From the NCBI RefSeq assembly GCF_001418655.1, contig NZ_LIQZ01000018.1, forward strand, positions 21,217-85,216: a stretch of 64,000 nucleotides of DNA. The letters run 5' to 3'. Below the pieces are notes generated by a model. It worked only from the letters and a program-made list of their open reading frames with translations. It made no database searches and was not told the origin of the DNA. Positions 54,628 to 64,000 of the stretch are shown piece after piece. Position numbers and translations under genes: made by a program. Every line of letters begins with the position of its first letter. Position 1 is the stretch's first letter. The DNA comes from Streptomyces phaeochromogenes. Lineage in GTDB: Bacteria > Actinomycetota > Actinomycetes > Streptomycetales > Streptomycetaceae.

Positions 54628-56232
54628 ATGCCACAGCCGCAGTCCCTGCTCTCCGATCGTGGGTTCTATCTCGGCCCGATGTTCCAGCAGGCCGCCGCCC
54701 GGCACGGAGCCGTCCCGGTCACCCTGGACCGGCCCCTGGACGTCAACCCCGACCTCGGTCTCGACCTCAGCTACCCGGTGCTGGCCGCCCTGGTCGAGGA
54801 CCTGTCCGGGCGGCTGTGGGAGGCCGGTGTCCGGCCCTCCGAGCAGGTCGTCGTCCACAAGACGGACAACGTCGACATCGTCCTGCTGACCTGTGCCGTC
54901 TCCCGGATCGGCGCCGTCCCCGTCCTCCTCTCGCCAGGCCTTGAGGGTCCCGTCGTCGGCCGGCTCCTGAAGCGGCTCCGCGAGCCCTGGCTGGTCACCG
55001 ACCGGGCGAAGCTCGCCGGACCGCTCAAGGACATCGACATCGCCCGGCTCGTCCGGCAGACCCTCACCGTGGACGACGCGCCCGGAGCGGTCCCGCTGGA
55101 CAAGTACGCCGGCGCCCCGCCCCACGGGCCCGTCCGGCTGCACCCGCGCGAACCCGCGCTGATCACCCACAGCTCGGGCACGACCGGCACCCCCAAGCTC
55201 GCCGTGCACTGCCCGAACACCATGTGGAACCGGCTCGTACCGCAGAAGGCCATGGGCTGGCCCACCCGCGGCGAGACGGCGGCGCTGCACATGTCCTTCG
55301 TGCACTCGCGCTTCTACCACCTGCTCGGCGTACTGCTGCACTTCGGCAGCCCGCTGCTGTTCATCACCGACCCCGAGCCCGCCGCCGCGGGCCCGCTGCT
55401 CGCCCGGCACCGCCCCGGAATCGTCGAGACCCACCCCAACACCTTCGTACTCTGGGAGGAGTTGGCCGACGCCCCCGGCGCACCTTTGGCCCGCGTCCGC
55501 TCGTACGGCAGCACCTTCGACGCGATCCACCCGCGCACCGTGCAGCGGCTGCTCGGCGCGTCGAACCGGCGCTCGCCGTGGCTGATGCAGCTGTACGGGC
55601 AGAGCGAGACGGGCCCGGTCGCCTTCCAGTGGTACACGCGCCGCAGCGCGGCCAGGGCGGACGGCCGCCGCGTCGGCATCGCCATCCCCGGCTTCACCCG
55701 GGTCCGGATCGCCGACAGCGAGGGACGGCGGACCCAGCCGGGTACAGCGGGCCGCATCGAGGCCCGCACCAGGGGCCGGATCCTCACCTACCTCGGCGCC
55801 CAGGACCAGTACGACCGTCAACTGGGCGACGGCTGGTGGCAGATGGGCGACATGGGCTACCGGAACCGGTGGGGCGCGCTCTATCTGATCGACCGTGAGA
55901 TCGACCAGATCGACTCCGTGCACAGCAACCTGGAGATCGAGGACACGCTGATGTCCCGCCTCGACGAACTGCGCGAGGTCGTCATCGTGCCGGGTGTCGA
56001 CCGCGAGCCGGTACCGGTGGTGGTCGTCCGGGGCGAACAGCCCCTCGACCTGCAACGCTGGCACGAGGCGACCGCCGACCTCCCCAAGATGACCTACCCG
56101 CGGCAGTGGCGGTTCGACGAACTGCCGATGACCTCCACCTGGAAGGTCAAGCGGGTGGAGATCACCCGCATGCTCACCGAGAGCGCGACCGCCACCGCTA
56201 CCGCGACCACCGAGCATCCCGGTGGCGCCTGA
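54628..56232 (+). CDS. Second adenylate-forming ligase (divergent)
   Basis: A 534-residue ANL enzyme with THSSGTTGTPKLAVH (P-loop), MQLYGQSETGPVAFQ (A5), QMGDMGYRNRWGALY (A7) and a C-terminal motif reading MTSTWKVKRVE, where the usual Thr-Gly-Lys is Thr-Trp-Lys. AAAGGAAAGGG sits just before the chosen ATG at 54628; the stop of the upstream gene is 42 bp earlier. It is only distantly like the first ligase, so it probably activates a different acid. Two ligases imply joining of two building blocks or sequential activation. Confidence 0.88.
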   Translation: MPQPQSLLSDRGFYLGPMFQQAAARHGAVPVTLDRPLDVNPDLGLDLSYPVLAALVEDLSGRLWEAGVRPSEQVVVHKTDNVDIVLLTCAVSRIGAVPVLLSPGLEGPVVGRLLKRLREPWLVTDRAKLAGPLKDIDIARLVRQTLTVDDAPGAVPLDKYAGAPPHGPVRLHPREPALITHSSGTTGTPKLAVHCPNTMWNRLVPQKAMGWPTRGETAALHMSFVHSRFYHLLGVLLHFGSPLLFITDPEPAAAGPLLARHRPGIVETHPNTFVLWEELADAPGAPLARVRSYGSTFDAIHPRTVQRLLGASNRRSPWLMQLYGQSETGPVAFQWYTRRSAARADGRRVGIAIPGFTRVRIADSEGRRTQPGTAGRIEARTRGRILTYLGAQDQYDRQLGDGWWQMGDMGYRNRWGALYLIDREIDQIDSVHSNLEIEDTLMSRLDELREVVIVPGVDREPVPVVVVRGEQPLDLQRWHEATADLPKMTYPRQWRFDELPMTSTWKVKRVEITRMLTESATATATATTEHPGGA

Positions 56233-56233
56233 C

Positions 56234-57412
56234 GTGAGCCAAGTCATCGTCGTGGGCGCCGGGCCCGTGGGCATGTCGGCCGCACTCGGCCTGCGCGCCC
56301 ACGGACTCCCGGTCACCCTCGTGGAAGCTGATCCCCAGGGACGCGAACGGCCGGGCAGCCGCGCCCTGTTCGTCCACAAGGAGACACTTCAACTCCTCGA
56401 AGGAATGCGCCCCGGGCTGGCCGCCCGCATCACGTCGTACGGACGGACCTGGCAGACCAGACGCACCCTGTACCGGGGCCGCGAGGTGTACGCCAAGTCG
56501 TTCCCGCCGCCTTCCTTCCCGCCCCCGTTCACGAGTCTGCGCCAGGTGGACACCGAGCGGTTCCTGCTCGCGGCCTGCGAGGCGGCCGGAGTGGACATCG
56601 CCTGGGGCGCGCGCGTGACGGGGGTCAAGGTCACCGACTCCTCGGTCACGGTGAGCAGCGAGGACGGGCGCGGCTGGACGGGTACCCATGTCATCGCCGC
56701 CGACGGCGCCCGCTCGGCGGTCCGGCGCGAGCTGGACATCCCCATGGAGGGCACCCGTTCGGAGGGCTTCCACGTCGTGGTGGACGTGTCCGACATCCCC
56801 GGCGCCGACCTGCCGTTGGAGCGCGTCTTCCACTACGAGCACCCCGGTGTCGGTGGACGCAGCGTCATGCGCGTGCCGTTCACCGGGGGCTTCCAGGTCG
56901 ACCTGCAGTGCCGTGACGACGACGCTCAGGAGTCCTACGGCACCGAGGAGGCGGTACGGCGATGGCTGCCCGCGGTCGTGGGGGAGGGGTACGCCGACCG
57001 GATCCTGTGGGTGTCGACATACCACTTCCTCCGCAAGGTCGCGGCGACCTTCACCGACGAGGAGCACCGCGTGCTGCTCGTCGGCGAGGCGGCCCACCTC
57101 TTCCCGCCCTTCGGCGCCCGCGGCATGAACAGCGGAATCGCGGACGCGGCGGCGGCAGCGACGGCGGTGGCCGCCGGCACCACGGAGGCGGTCGCGGAGT
57201 TCGCGGCGGCCCGGCGGGCGGCGGCCCGGTTCAACAGCGACGCGGCCGGCGCTGCCCTGGACCATCTGCGGCCCAGCCGTCGAACCGTACGGGCGAAACA
57301 GTGGGCCGCGGCGGCCCTGGCACCCGTACTGCCCTGGTGCGGGGCCTGGTTGGAACACGCACCGTACGGTCCCAGGAACGGATCACCGGCGAGCGCCGGC
57401 CGGAAGTACTGA
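56234..57412 (+). CDS. FAD-dependent monooxygenase (PHBH/FAD_binding_3 type)
   Basis: A 392-residue flavoprotein hydroxylase. VIVVGAGPVGMSAALGLRAHGLPVTLVEA is the ADP-binding Rossmann segment. The DG motif is VIAADGARSAVRREL, and the second FAD motif reads LLVGEAAHLFPPFGARGMNSGIAD, with Glu for the usual Asp. Enzymes of this type hydroxylate electron-rich aromatic acids with NAD(P)H and oxygen, which fits ring hydroxylation of PABA. The GTG at 56234 is 1 bp after the upstream stop; a GTG at 56222 is an overlapping alternative. Confidence 0.92.
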   Translation: MSQVIVVGAGPVGMSAALGLRAHGLPVTLVEADPQGRERPGSRALFVHKETLQLLEGMRPGLAARITSYGRTWQTRRTLYRGREVYAKSFPPPSFPPPFTSLRQVDTERFLLAACEAAGVDIAWGARVTGVKVTDSSVTVSSEDGRGWTGTHVIAADGARSAVRRELDIPMEGTRSEGFHVVVDVSDIPGADLPLERVFHYEHPGVGGRSVMRVPFTGGFQVDLQCRDDDAQESYGTEEAVRRWLPAVVGEGYADRILWVSTYHFLRKVAATFTDEEHRVLLVGEAAHLFPPFGARGMNSGIADAAAAATAVAAGTTEAVAEFAAARRAAARFNSDAAGAALDHLRPSRRTVRAKQWAAAALAPVLPWCGAWLEHAPYGPRNGSPASAGRKY

Positions 57413-57480
57413 CCGGAGCAACTGAAAAACCCGACGCACCGGCCGTACTGATGGACGTACCGAGAGGAGAAAGTATCTTG

Positions 57481-58275
57481 ATGACACAACCGGCAACCGC
57501 AGAGGGGCTGTTGGCGTGGATGCCCGGCCGTGGTCTGATCGCCGGCCTGGCGGCCGACACACAGCTGCTGGTCGCGGACTCCTGGCTCGTCCGGGACGGG
57601 CAGGTGCGCGGTCTCGACCGGCACCGCGAGCGGTTCCTGCGATCCTGCGGCGACTGCGGAGGTCCGTCCCCCGATCAACTCGACGAGTTCTGGCGGGACA
57701 TGACGGCCGCGCTGCCCCGTACGGGATCGTGGTTTCCCCGCGTCGAACTGGTGGCCGGCTCCCTCCAGTTGCGGCTGCTGCTGCGGTACGCGCCGCCGAT
57801 CGCTCCGGAGGTACGCGTGTGGGCGGCGGGCCAGCCGGACCCGAGAACCGTGCCACGACGCAAGGGACCGGACCTGGACGTGCTGGCCCGGGTCCGCCAG
57901 CGGGCGAGGGGACAGGGCGCGGAGGAGGCGGTACTGATCGCCCCCTCGGGCCTGGTGCTGGAGGCGGCGACCTCCAGCGTGCTGTGGTGGGAGGACGACA
58001 CCCTGTGCCTGCCCCCGCAGCAACTGCCGATCCTGGCCGGCGTCACCACCGGCCTCATCCAGGAGCGGGCCTTGCACACCGGGATCCGGATGGCCCACCG
58101 CGAGCGGACCCTTGAGCAGCTCGCCGGGCGGGAGGTGTGGCTGGTGAACGCCCTGCACGGAATTCGTCCGGTGACCGGCTGGGAAGGCCGGCCCATGGAA
58201 GCGGGTCAGGACCTCTTCGCCAAGGAATGGCGGGAATGGCTGGACGGCCTGATGGAGCCCCTGCCCCCTGCTTGA
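57481..58275 (+). CDS. pabC: Aminodeoxychorismate lyase-like class IV PLP enzyme (PabC)
   Basis: A 264-residue fold-type IV PLP protein. The PLP-binding lysine is probably in PRRKGPDLDVLARV, and LIAPSGLVLEAATSSVLWW, LAGVTTGLI and EVWLVNALHGIRPV are the conserved active-site segments. It should release pyruvate from aminodeoxychorismate to give p-aminobenzoate, completing the pathway begun by PabAB. GAGAGGAG precedes the ATG at 57481 (a TTG three bases earlier is possible). Last gene of the operon, followed by short repeats and a hairpin. Confidence 0.9.
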   Translation: MTQPATAEGLLAWMPGRGLIAGLAADTQLLVADSWLVRDGQVRGLDRHRERFLRSCGDCGGPSPDQLDEFWRDMTAALPRTGSWFPRVELVAGSLQLRLLLRYAPPIAPEVRVWAAGQPDPRTVPRRKGPDLDVLARVRQRARGQGAEEAVLIAPSGLVLEAATSSVLWWEDDTLCLPPQQLPILAGVTTGLIQERALHTGIRMAHRERTLEQLAGREVWLVNALHGIRPVTGWEGRPMEAGQDLFAKEWREWLDGLMEPLPPA

Positions 58276-58304
58276 TCCGATAAAGAGCCTGATCCAATAA
58301 AGAG
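58273..58304 (+). repeat. Short tandem repeat at the pabC stop codon
   Basis: TGATCCGATAAAGAG (58273-58287) and TGATCCAATAAAGAG (58290-58304) differ by one base. The first copy contains the pabC stop codon. Purine-rich GGGGAAAA units follow. Likely slippage duplication. Confidence 0.6.
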
Positions 58305-58323
58305 GGGAAAAGAGGGGAAAGGT

Positions 58324-58357
58324 TCGCGCCGGACCGAATGCGTTCGGCCCGGCGCGA
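58324..58357. terminator. Hairpin terminator between pabC and AhpD-like gene
   Basis: TCGCGCCGGACCGAA and TTCGGCCCGGCGCGA form a 15-bp stem with one mismatch across the loop TGCG, in the gap between convergent genes. Confidence 0.75.
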
Positions 58358-58408
58358 TTACACGTATTCGAATTCAGTGAATTTCCTGGATCACTTCCAG
58401 GGGATCAC

Positions 58409-58900
58409 TCAGGCCTTCTTCTGGGCCGGCTGATAGGCGCCCGGAATCATCCGTGTCGCGATGGCGATGCGGTTGTACGCGTTGATGACGGTGGCCGCCC
58501 AGATCAGTGCCGCGAGCTGTGCCTCGTCGAAGACCTCGGCCGCCTCCGCGTAGACCTCGTCCGGGACGTGCCCGTCGTGCACCAGCGTCACCGCCTCGGC
58601 CAACGCCAGCGCGGCGCGCTCCCGTTCGTTGAAGAAGGGCGTCTCCCGCCAGGCGTTCAGCGCGTACACACGCTGCTCGCTCTCGCCCTGCGCGCGGGCG
58701 TCCTTCGTGTGCATGTCGATGCAGAACGCGCAGCCGTTGATCTGTGAGGCGCGAATCCGGATGAGTTCAAGGATCTCCGGCTCGACCTTGGCGTCCTGCG
58801 CCGCCAGAACGGCCGCGCCGTGCAGCGCGCCCATTGCTCCCGATACGTCTGGGGTTATTTTCTTGAGGGCCACGCGGGGTGTGGATTCTGTCTTCGGCAT
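58409..58900 (-). CDS. AhpD-like carboxymuconolactone decarboxylase family protein
   Basis: A 163-residue alkylhydroperoxidase-like protein. The redox motif Cys-x-x-Cys with its histidine is in QINGCAFCIDMHTKDARAQG, and ERERAALALAEAVT and ALIWAATVINAYNRIAI are conserved. AhpD-type proteins reduce peroxides through the cysteine pair. It is convergent with the PABA operon and may be unrelated to it, or may give protection from oxygenase by-products. Confidence 0.93.
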   Translation of the reverse strand: MPKTESTPRVALKKITPDVSGAMGALHGAAVLAAQDAKVEPEILELIRIRASQINGCAFCIDMHTKDARAQGESEQRVYALNAWRETPFFNERERAALALAEAVTLVHDGHVPDEVYAEAAEVFDEAQLAALIWAATVINAYNRIAIATRMIPGAYQPAQKKA

Positions 58901-58993
58901 GGACCGACTCTATCCGCCTTATGGCCTCCAGGAAACGGAAACTGTGCGAATAGCCGTGTGACGATTTCCCGGACGGACGGCTATCGTGCGGCC

Positions 58994-59560
58994 ATGAACG
59001 GATCTGCCGAGCGTCCGCTGCTCTTCCTCGATGTCGACGGCCCGCTCATTCCCTTCGGGGCGGCCTCGGGTCAGTACCCGGGCGGGTATCCGACCTACGG
59101 GACCGACCCGGTGGGGCCCGACGAGAATCCGCTCCTGGCCAGGATCAACCCCGCGCACGGATGCCGCTTGATGGCTCTGCCGTGCGAGCTGGTCTGGGCC
59201 ACCACCTGGATGGCCGAGGCGAACGAGACCATCGCCCCGCGGCTCGGTCTCCCCGAACTGGCCGTCGTGAGCTGGCGGGAGCCGGACGACGAGGAGGCCG
59301 ACGGAGAGGCCGACGGGGAGGCCGAACAGGACGCGCGGCGCGGACTGCACTGGAAGACCCGTGCCCTGGTCGACCGGGCCGCCGGTCGCTCGTTCGTCTG
59401 GGTCGACGACGAGATCGCGGACATCGACCGGGCCTGGGTCTCCGCACACCATCGCGGGCATGCACTGCTGCACCGGGTGGATCCTCGCCAGGGCCTCACC
59501 GACGCGGACTTCGACGCCCTCGGCGAGTGGCTGGCCACCGAAGCCACCGACGGTTTCTGA
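58994..59560 (+). CDS. HAD-like hydrolase (SAK-type)
   Basis: A 188-residue protein with LLFLDVDGPLIPFG, the DxD motif of HAD phosphatases, then ELVWATTWMAEAN (motif II) and GRSFVWVDDEIADID (motif IV acidic pair). It resembles small actinobacterial HAD proteins called Swiss-Army-knife RNA-repair-like. A Glu/Asp-rich insert (DDEEADGEADGEAEQD) lies at about residue 97. The ATG at 58994 starts just before the first motif. Substrate unknown. Confidence 0.85.
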   Translation: MNGSAERPLLFLDVDGPLIPFGAASGQYPGGYPTYGTDPVGPDENPLLARINPAHGCRLMALPCELVWATTWMAEANETIAPRLGLPELAVVSWREPDDEEADGEADGEAEQDARRGLHWKTRALVDRAAGRSFVWVDDEIADIDRAWVSAHHRGHALLHRVDPRQGLTDADFDALGEWLATEATDGF

Positions 59561-59616
59561 CTCCTGGATCACCCGACGGGCCTCCCGCCTCCGTACGACG
59601 CCCCATATGACGGTGT

Positions 59617-59658
59617 GATCAAAGCATCGTTTAATGGGGAAAATCGTGATCATTCACG
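59617..59658. promoter_or_regulatory. TGATCA-centred repeats upstream of the MMPL transporter
   Basis: GTGATCA-like sites: TGATCA at 59617-59622 and 59647-59652, 30 bp apart. The second lies within CGTGA-TCAT-TCACG (59645-59658), a perfect-arm palindrome. They lie in an AT-rich stretch 14-55 bp before the transporter start, where an operator would be expected. Confidence 0.4.
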
Positions 59659-59671
59659 GCGGGAGCAGCCC

Positions 59672-61921
59672 ATGTCGCCAACGCGGTCCAGTACAGGGGA
59701 TGGGCAGCGCGCACCCGGGCTGCTGCGCAGGCTGGGGGAGTGGTGTGCCCGGCACTTCGTGATCGTCATCGTGGCCTGGCTGGTCGTGCTGGCCGCCCTG
59801 CAGGTGCTGGACCGCTCGTTCGGCGGAGACTACTCGGACGACTTCCAGCTCCCCGGGGTCCAGTCGGAGCAGGGTCTGGACGTACTGAAGGAGCACGACC
59901 CGGCGGCGGGCGGCTACAGCAGCCAGATCGTGCTGCGCGACGACAAGCAGTCGCTGACGTCGGTGAGCTCGCAGATGGGCCAGACGATCACCGCCCTGCA
60001 GAAACTTCCCCACGTGCTCTCGGCGCAGAACCCGCTGACGGCCCCGTCCCAGCAGTCGTCGCAGTCCTCGGGCCAGTCCCAGCAGCCGAACGTGGGCCCG
60101 CTGTCCAGCGACGGGAAGACCGGATACATCACCATCCGCTTCGACGTACAGCCGTCGACCCTCGGCGACTCGTACCTCGACGGAGTGGACAGCTCGGTGC
60201 AGCCCCTGAGGTCGGCGGGCGTGGAAGTCGAGTACGGCGGCCCGCTCGGTGAACTCGCAAGGCCCGCCGCCGACGACCGGATCAGCGAGCTGATCGGGTT
60301 CGCGGTGGCGATCGTCGTCCTGCTCGTCGGCTTCGGCAGCGTGCTCGCGGCGGGCATCCCGCTGCTGACCGCCCTGATCAGCGCCGTGGGAGGGCTGGCC
60401 TGCCTGGGTCTGCTGGCCACGGCCTTCACCTTCGCCACGGTGTCCCCGACGCTGGCCACCATGATCGGCCTCGGCGTGGGGATCGACTACGCGCTGTTCC
60501 TCATCACCCGCCACCGGCAGAACCTCATGAACGGCGACGACCCGGTCCGCGCGGCGGGCCGGGCCACCGCCACCAGCGGCCGGGCCGTACTCGTCTCCGG
60601 CTGCACGGTGATCGTCGCGCTGGCCGGGCTGTCCGTCTCCGGGGTCAGCTTCATCGGCCTGCTGGGCGTGGCCGCGGCCGTGACGGTCGTCTCGGCCGTC
60701 ATCGGCGCGCTGACCCTCGTCCCCGCCCTGCTCGGGCTCATCGGCCACCGCATCGACCGCTACCACGTGCGCCACCCCGTCGCGGAGACGAACGCCGCCC
60801 CGGGCGAGCCCGTCCAGGGCACCTGGCACCGCTACGCCCAGCGCGTGCAGCGCCGCCCCTGGTGGTTCCTGGTCGGCGGAGTCGTCACCGTCCTCGTCCT
60901 GGCGATCCCGGTGCTCTCGATCCAGCTCGGCCACATCGGCGACGGCGCGGACCCCAAGTCGTTCACCGACCGACGGGCCTACGACCTCATGTCGGACGCC
61001 TTCGGACCCGGTTCCAACGGACCGTTGACCGTCGTCATCGACCAGACCTCCGTACCGTCCGACCAGCGTTCGTCGCTGGCGACACAGGCGCAGAAGTCGC
61101 TCACCGATGTGCAGGGCGCGGCCACGAGCACACAGCTCACGCCCACCCAGGACGGTGACGTGCTGGTGGGCACGGTCTACTCCAAGGAGGCCCCGCAGAG
61201 CGCGGACACCACCGACCTGACGAACCGCCTGGTCGACCAGACCCTGCCCCAGGCCGTCTCGGGCACCGACGCCAAGGGCTACGTCACGGGAACCACGGCC
61301 GCCCAGGTCGACTTCCGGGACATCGTCGCCGAGCGCCTTCCGCTGATCATCGCGGTGGTGGTCGCCCTGGCCTTCCTCATCATCCTGATGGTCTTCCGGG
61401 GCCTGCTCGTCGCTCTCAAGGCGGCCGTCCTCAACGTCCTTTCCATCGCCGCCTCGTACGGCGTGGTCGTCGCCGTCTTCCAATGGGGCTGGGGCGGACC
61501 GGCGTTGGGCGTGTCGGGCAAGGTGCCCATCGAGAGCTACGTACCGATGATGATGTTCGCCATCATCTTCGGCCTCAGCATGGACTACGAGATCTTCCTG
61601 CTGTCGCGCGTCCACGAGGCCTGGCTGCGCACCGGGGACGCGAAGGCCAGCGTGGCGCACGCCCTGGAGATCACCGCGCGTGTCATCACCTGCGCCGCCC
61701 TGATCATGGTGAGCGTCTTCGCCGCGTTCATCGTGAGCGACAACATCGTCGTCAAGATGCTCGGCCTCGGCCTGGCCGTGAGCGTGCTGATCGACGCAAC
61801 TGTCGTACGCCTGCTCCTCGTTCCGGCCGTCATGACCCTGCTCGGGCGGCACGCCTGGTGGACGCCGCGCTGGCTCGACCGGATCATGCCGCACGTGGAT
61901 CCGGAGGGGGACCACGACTGA
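59672..61921 (+). CDS. MMPL/RND family transporter
   Basis: A 749-residue, 12-helix exporter of the MmpL class: a first helix, an external domain (about 55-195, with a Gln/Ser-rich stretch), helices 2-6 with [18 protein letters not shown], a second external domain, and helices 8-12 with [19 protein letters not shown]. The two GxDY/SMDY motifs carry the proton-relay residues. GGGAG precedes the ATG at 59672. Such pumps export lipids, pigments or antibiotics; proximity makes it a candidate exporter for the PABA-derived product, but linkage is not proven. Confidence 0.93.
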   Translation: MSPTRSSTGDGQRAPGLLRRLGEWCARHFVIVIVAWLVVLAALQVLDRSFGGDYSDDFQLPGVQSEQGLDVLKEHDPAAGGYSSQIVLRDDKQSLTSVSSQMGQTITALQKLPHVLSAQNPLTAPSQQSSQSSGQSQQPNVGPLSSDGKTGYITIRFDVQPSTLGDSYLDGVDSSVQPLRSAGVEVEYGGPLGELARPAADDRISELIGFAVAIVVLLVGFGSVLAAGIPLLTALISAVGGLACLGLLATAFTFATVSPTLATMIGLGVGIDYALFLITRHRQNLMNGDDPVRAAGRATATSGRAVLVSGCTVIVALAGLSVSGVSFIGLLGVAAAVTVVSAVIGALTLVPALLGLIGHRIDRYHVRHPVAETNAAPGEPVQGTWHRYAQRVQRRPWWFLVGGVVTVLVLAIPVLSIQLGHIGDGADPKSFTDRRAYDLMSDAFGPGSNGPLTVVIDQTSVPSDQRSSLATQAQKSLTDVQGAATSTQLTPTQDGDVLVGTVYSKEAPQSADTTDLTNRLVDQTLPQAVSGTDAKGYVTGTTAAQVDFRDIVAERLPLIIAVVVALAFLIILMVFRGLLVALKAAVLNVLSIAASYGVVVAVFQWGWGGPALGVSGKVPIESYVPMMMFAIIFGLSMDYEIFLLSRVHEAWLRTGDAKASVAHALEITARVITCAALIMVSVFAAFIVSDNIVVKMLGLGLAVSVLIDATVVRLLLVPAVMTLLGRHAWWTPRWLDRIMPHVDPEGDHD

Positions 61922-61973
61922 ACGGCGACCACGACTGAACGGACGGGGCGCCGTCGCGATCCGTACGGGAGGT

Positions 61974-62001
61974 GCGGGCCCCCGCCTGCGCAGGGGCCCG
62001 C
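61974..62001. terminator. Hairpin terminator between MMPL and GH10-GH62 genes
   Basis: GCGGGCCCC (61974-61982) pairs with GGGGCCCGC (61993-62001) across a 10-nt loop, in the 86-bp gap between convergent genes. It serves both directions. Confidence 0.7.
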
Positions 62002-62007
62002 GGTCGG

Positions 62008-64000
<1,993 letters not shown>

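Overview
The DNA is very GC-rich, with third-codon-position G/C, GTG starts, many stop/start overlaps, TetR/MarR/LacI regulators, several sigma-B-type regulators and many secreted glycosidases. This points to a Streptomyces (or close relative) chromosome, probably an arm-proximal accessory region. No tRNA, rRNA, insertion sequence or CRISPR array was seen. Most long opposite-strand reading frames are antisense shadows of real genes.

Layout. 1-8.3 kb: small metabolic units (NmrA-like reductase with divergent TetR; small membrane protein; SDR; TauD-type dioxygenase; TetR divergent from an APC permease/YtcJ-type amidohydrolase pair; GNAT). 8.4-13.7 kb: divergent secreted glycosidases, a GH127-type beta-L-arabinofuranosidase with an inserted LamG domain and a GH27 alpha-galactosidase with two carbohydrate-binding modules. 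13.7-15.4 kb: OhrR-like MarR divergent from an HSL-type esterase.

15.5-35.6 kb is one large partner-switching stress-signalling region. It holds a translationally coupled RsbR-RsbS-RsbT stressosome operon that continues into an RsbT/RsbX-like fusion and a GAF/SpoIIE phosphatase. Around it are two more SpoIIE-type phosphatases (one degenerate, one with ANTAR, GAF/PAS parts), an RsbV-like STAS antagonist, a soluble hybrid histidine kinase with a HAMP array, two divergent sigma-B/F-family sigma factors, three RsbW-like ATPases (one fused to a MEDS sensor domain), a PRC-barrel-like protein and two related MarR regulators. Four intergenic sequences resemble Streptomyces sigma-B promoters (GNNT, 15 bp, GGGTA-like), which suggests the region is partly self-regulated.

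36-40 kb: a Pmt-type protein mannosyltransferase, an MFS exporter and a LysR regulator. 40-49 kb: a galactan/galacto-oligosaccharide locus (two ABC permeases, binding lipoprotein, GH42 beta-galactosidase, GH30 endo-beta-1,6-galactanase-like enzyme) divergent from a LacI regulator, with two 16-bp palindromic operators between them.

49-58.3 kb looks like a compact biosynthetic gene cluster for a p-aminobenzoate-derived metabolite: fused aminodeoxychorismate synthase (PabAB), an aminodeoxychorismate lyase-like PLP enzyme (PabC), two acyl-adenylate/CoA ligases, an FAD monooxygenase, a membrane-anchored ABM-domain protein and a divergent DUF3050 (heme-oxygenase-like fold) protein. No PKS or NRPS is present. 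In-frame TTA codons in the first two genes of the operon suggest bldA-dependent, developmentally timed expression. I regard this cluster as the best candidate for an undescribed system. 58.4-64 kb: AhpD-like protein, HAD-family protein, MMPL/RND transporter (possible exporter) and a secreted GH10 xylanase-GH62 arabinofuranosidase fusion cut by the right edge.
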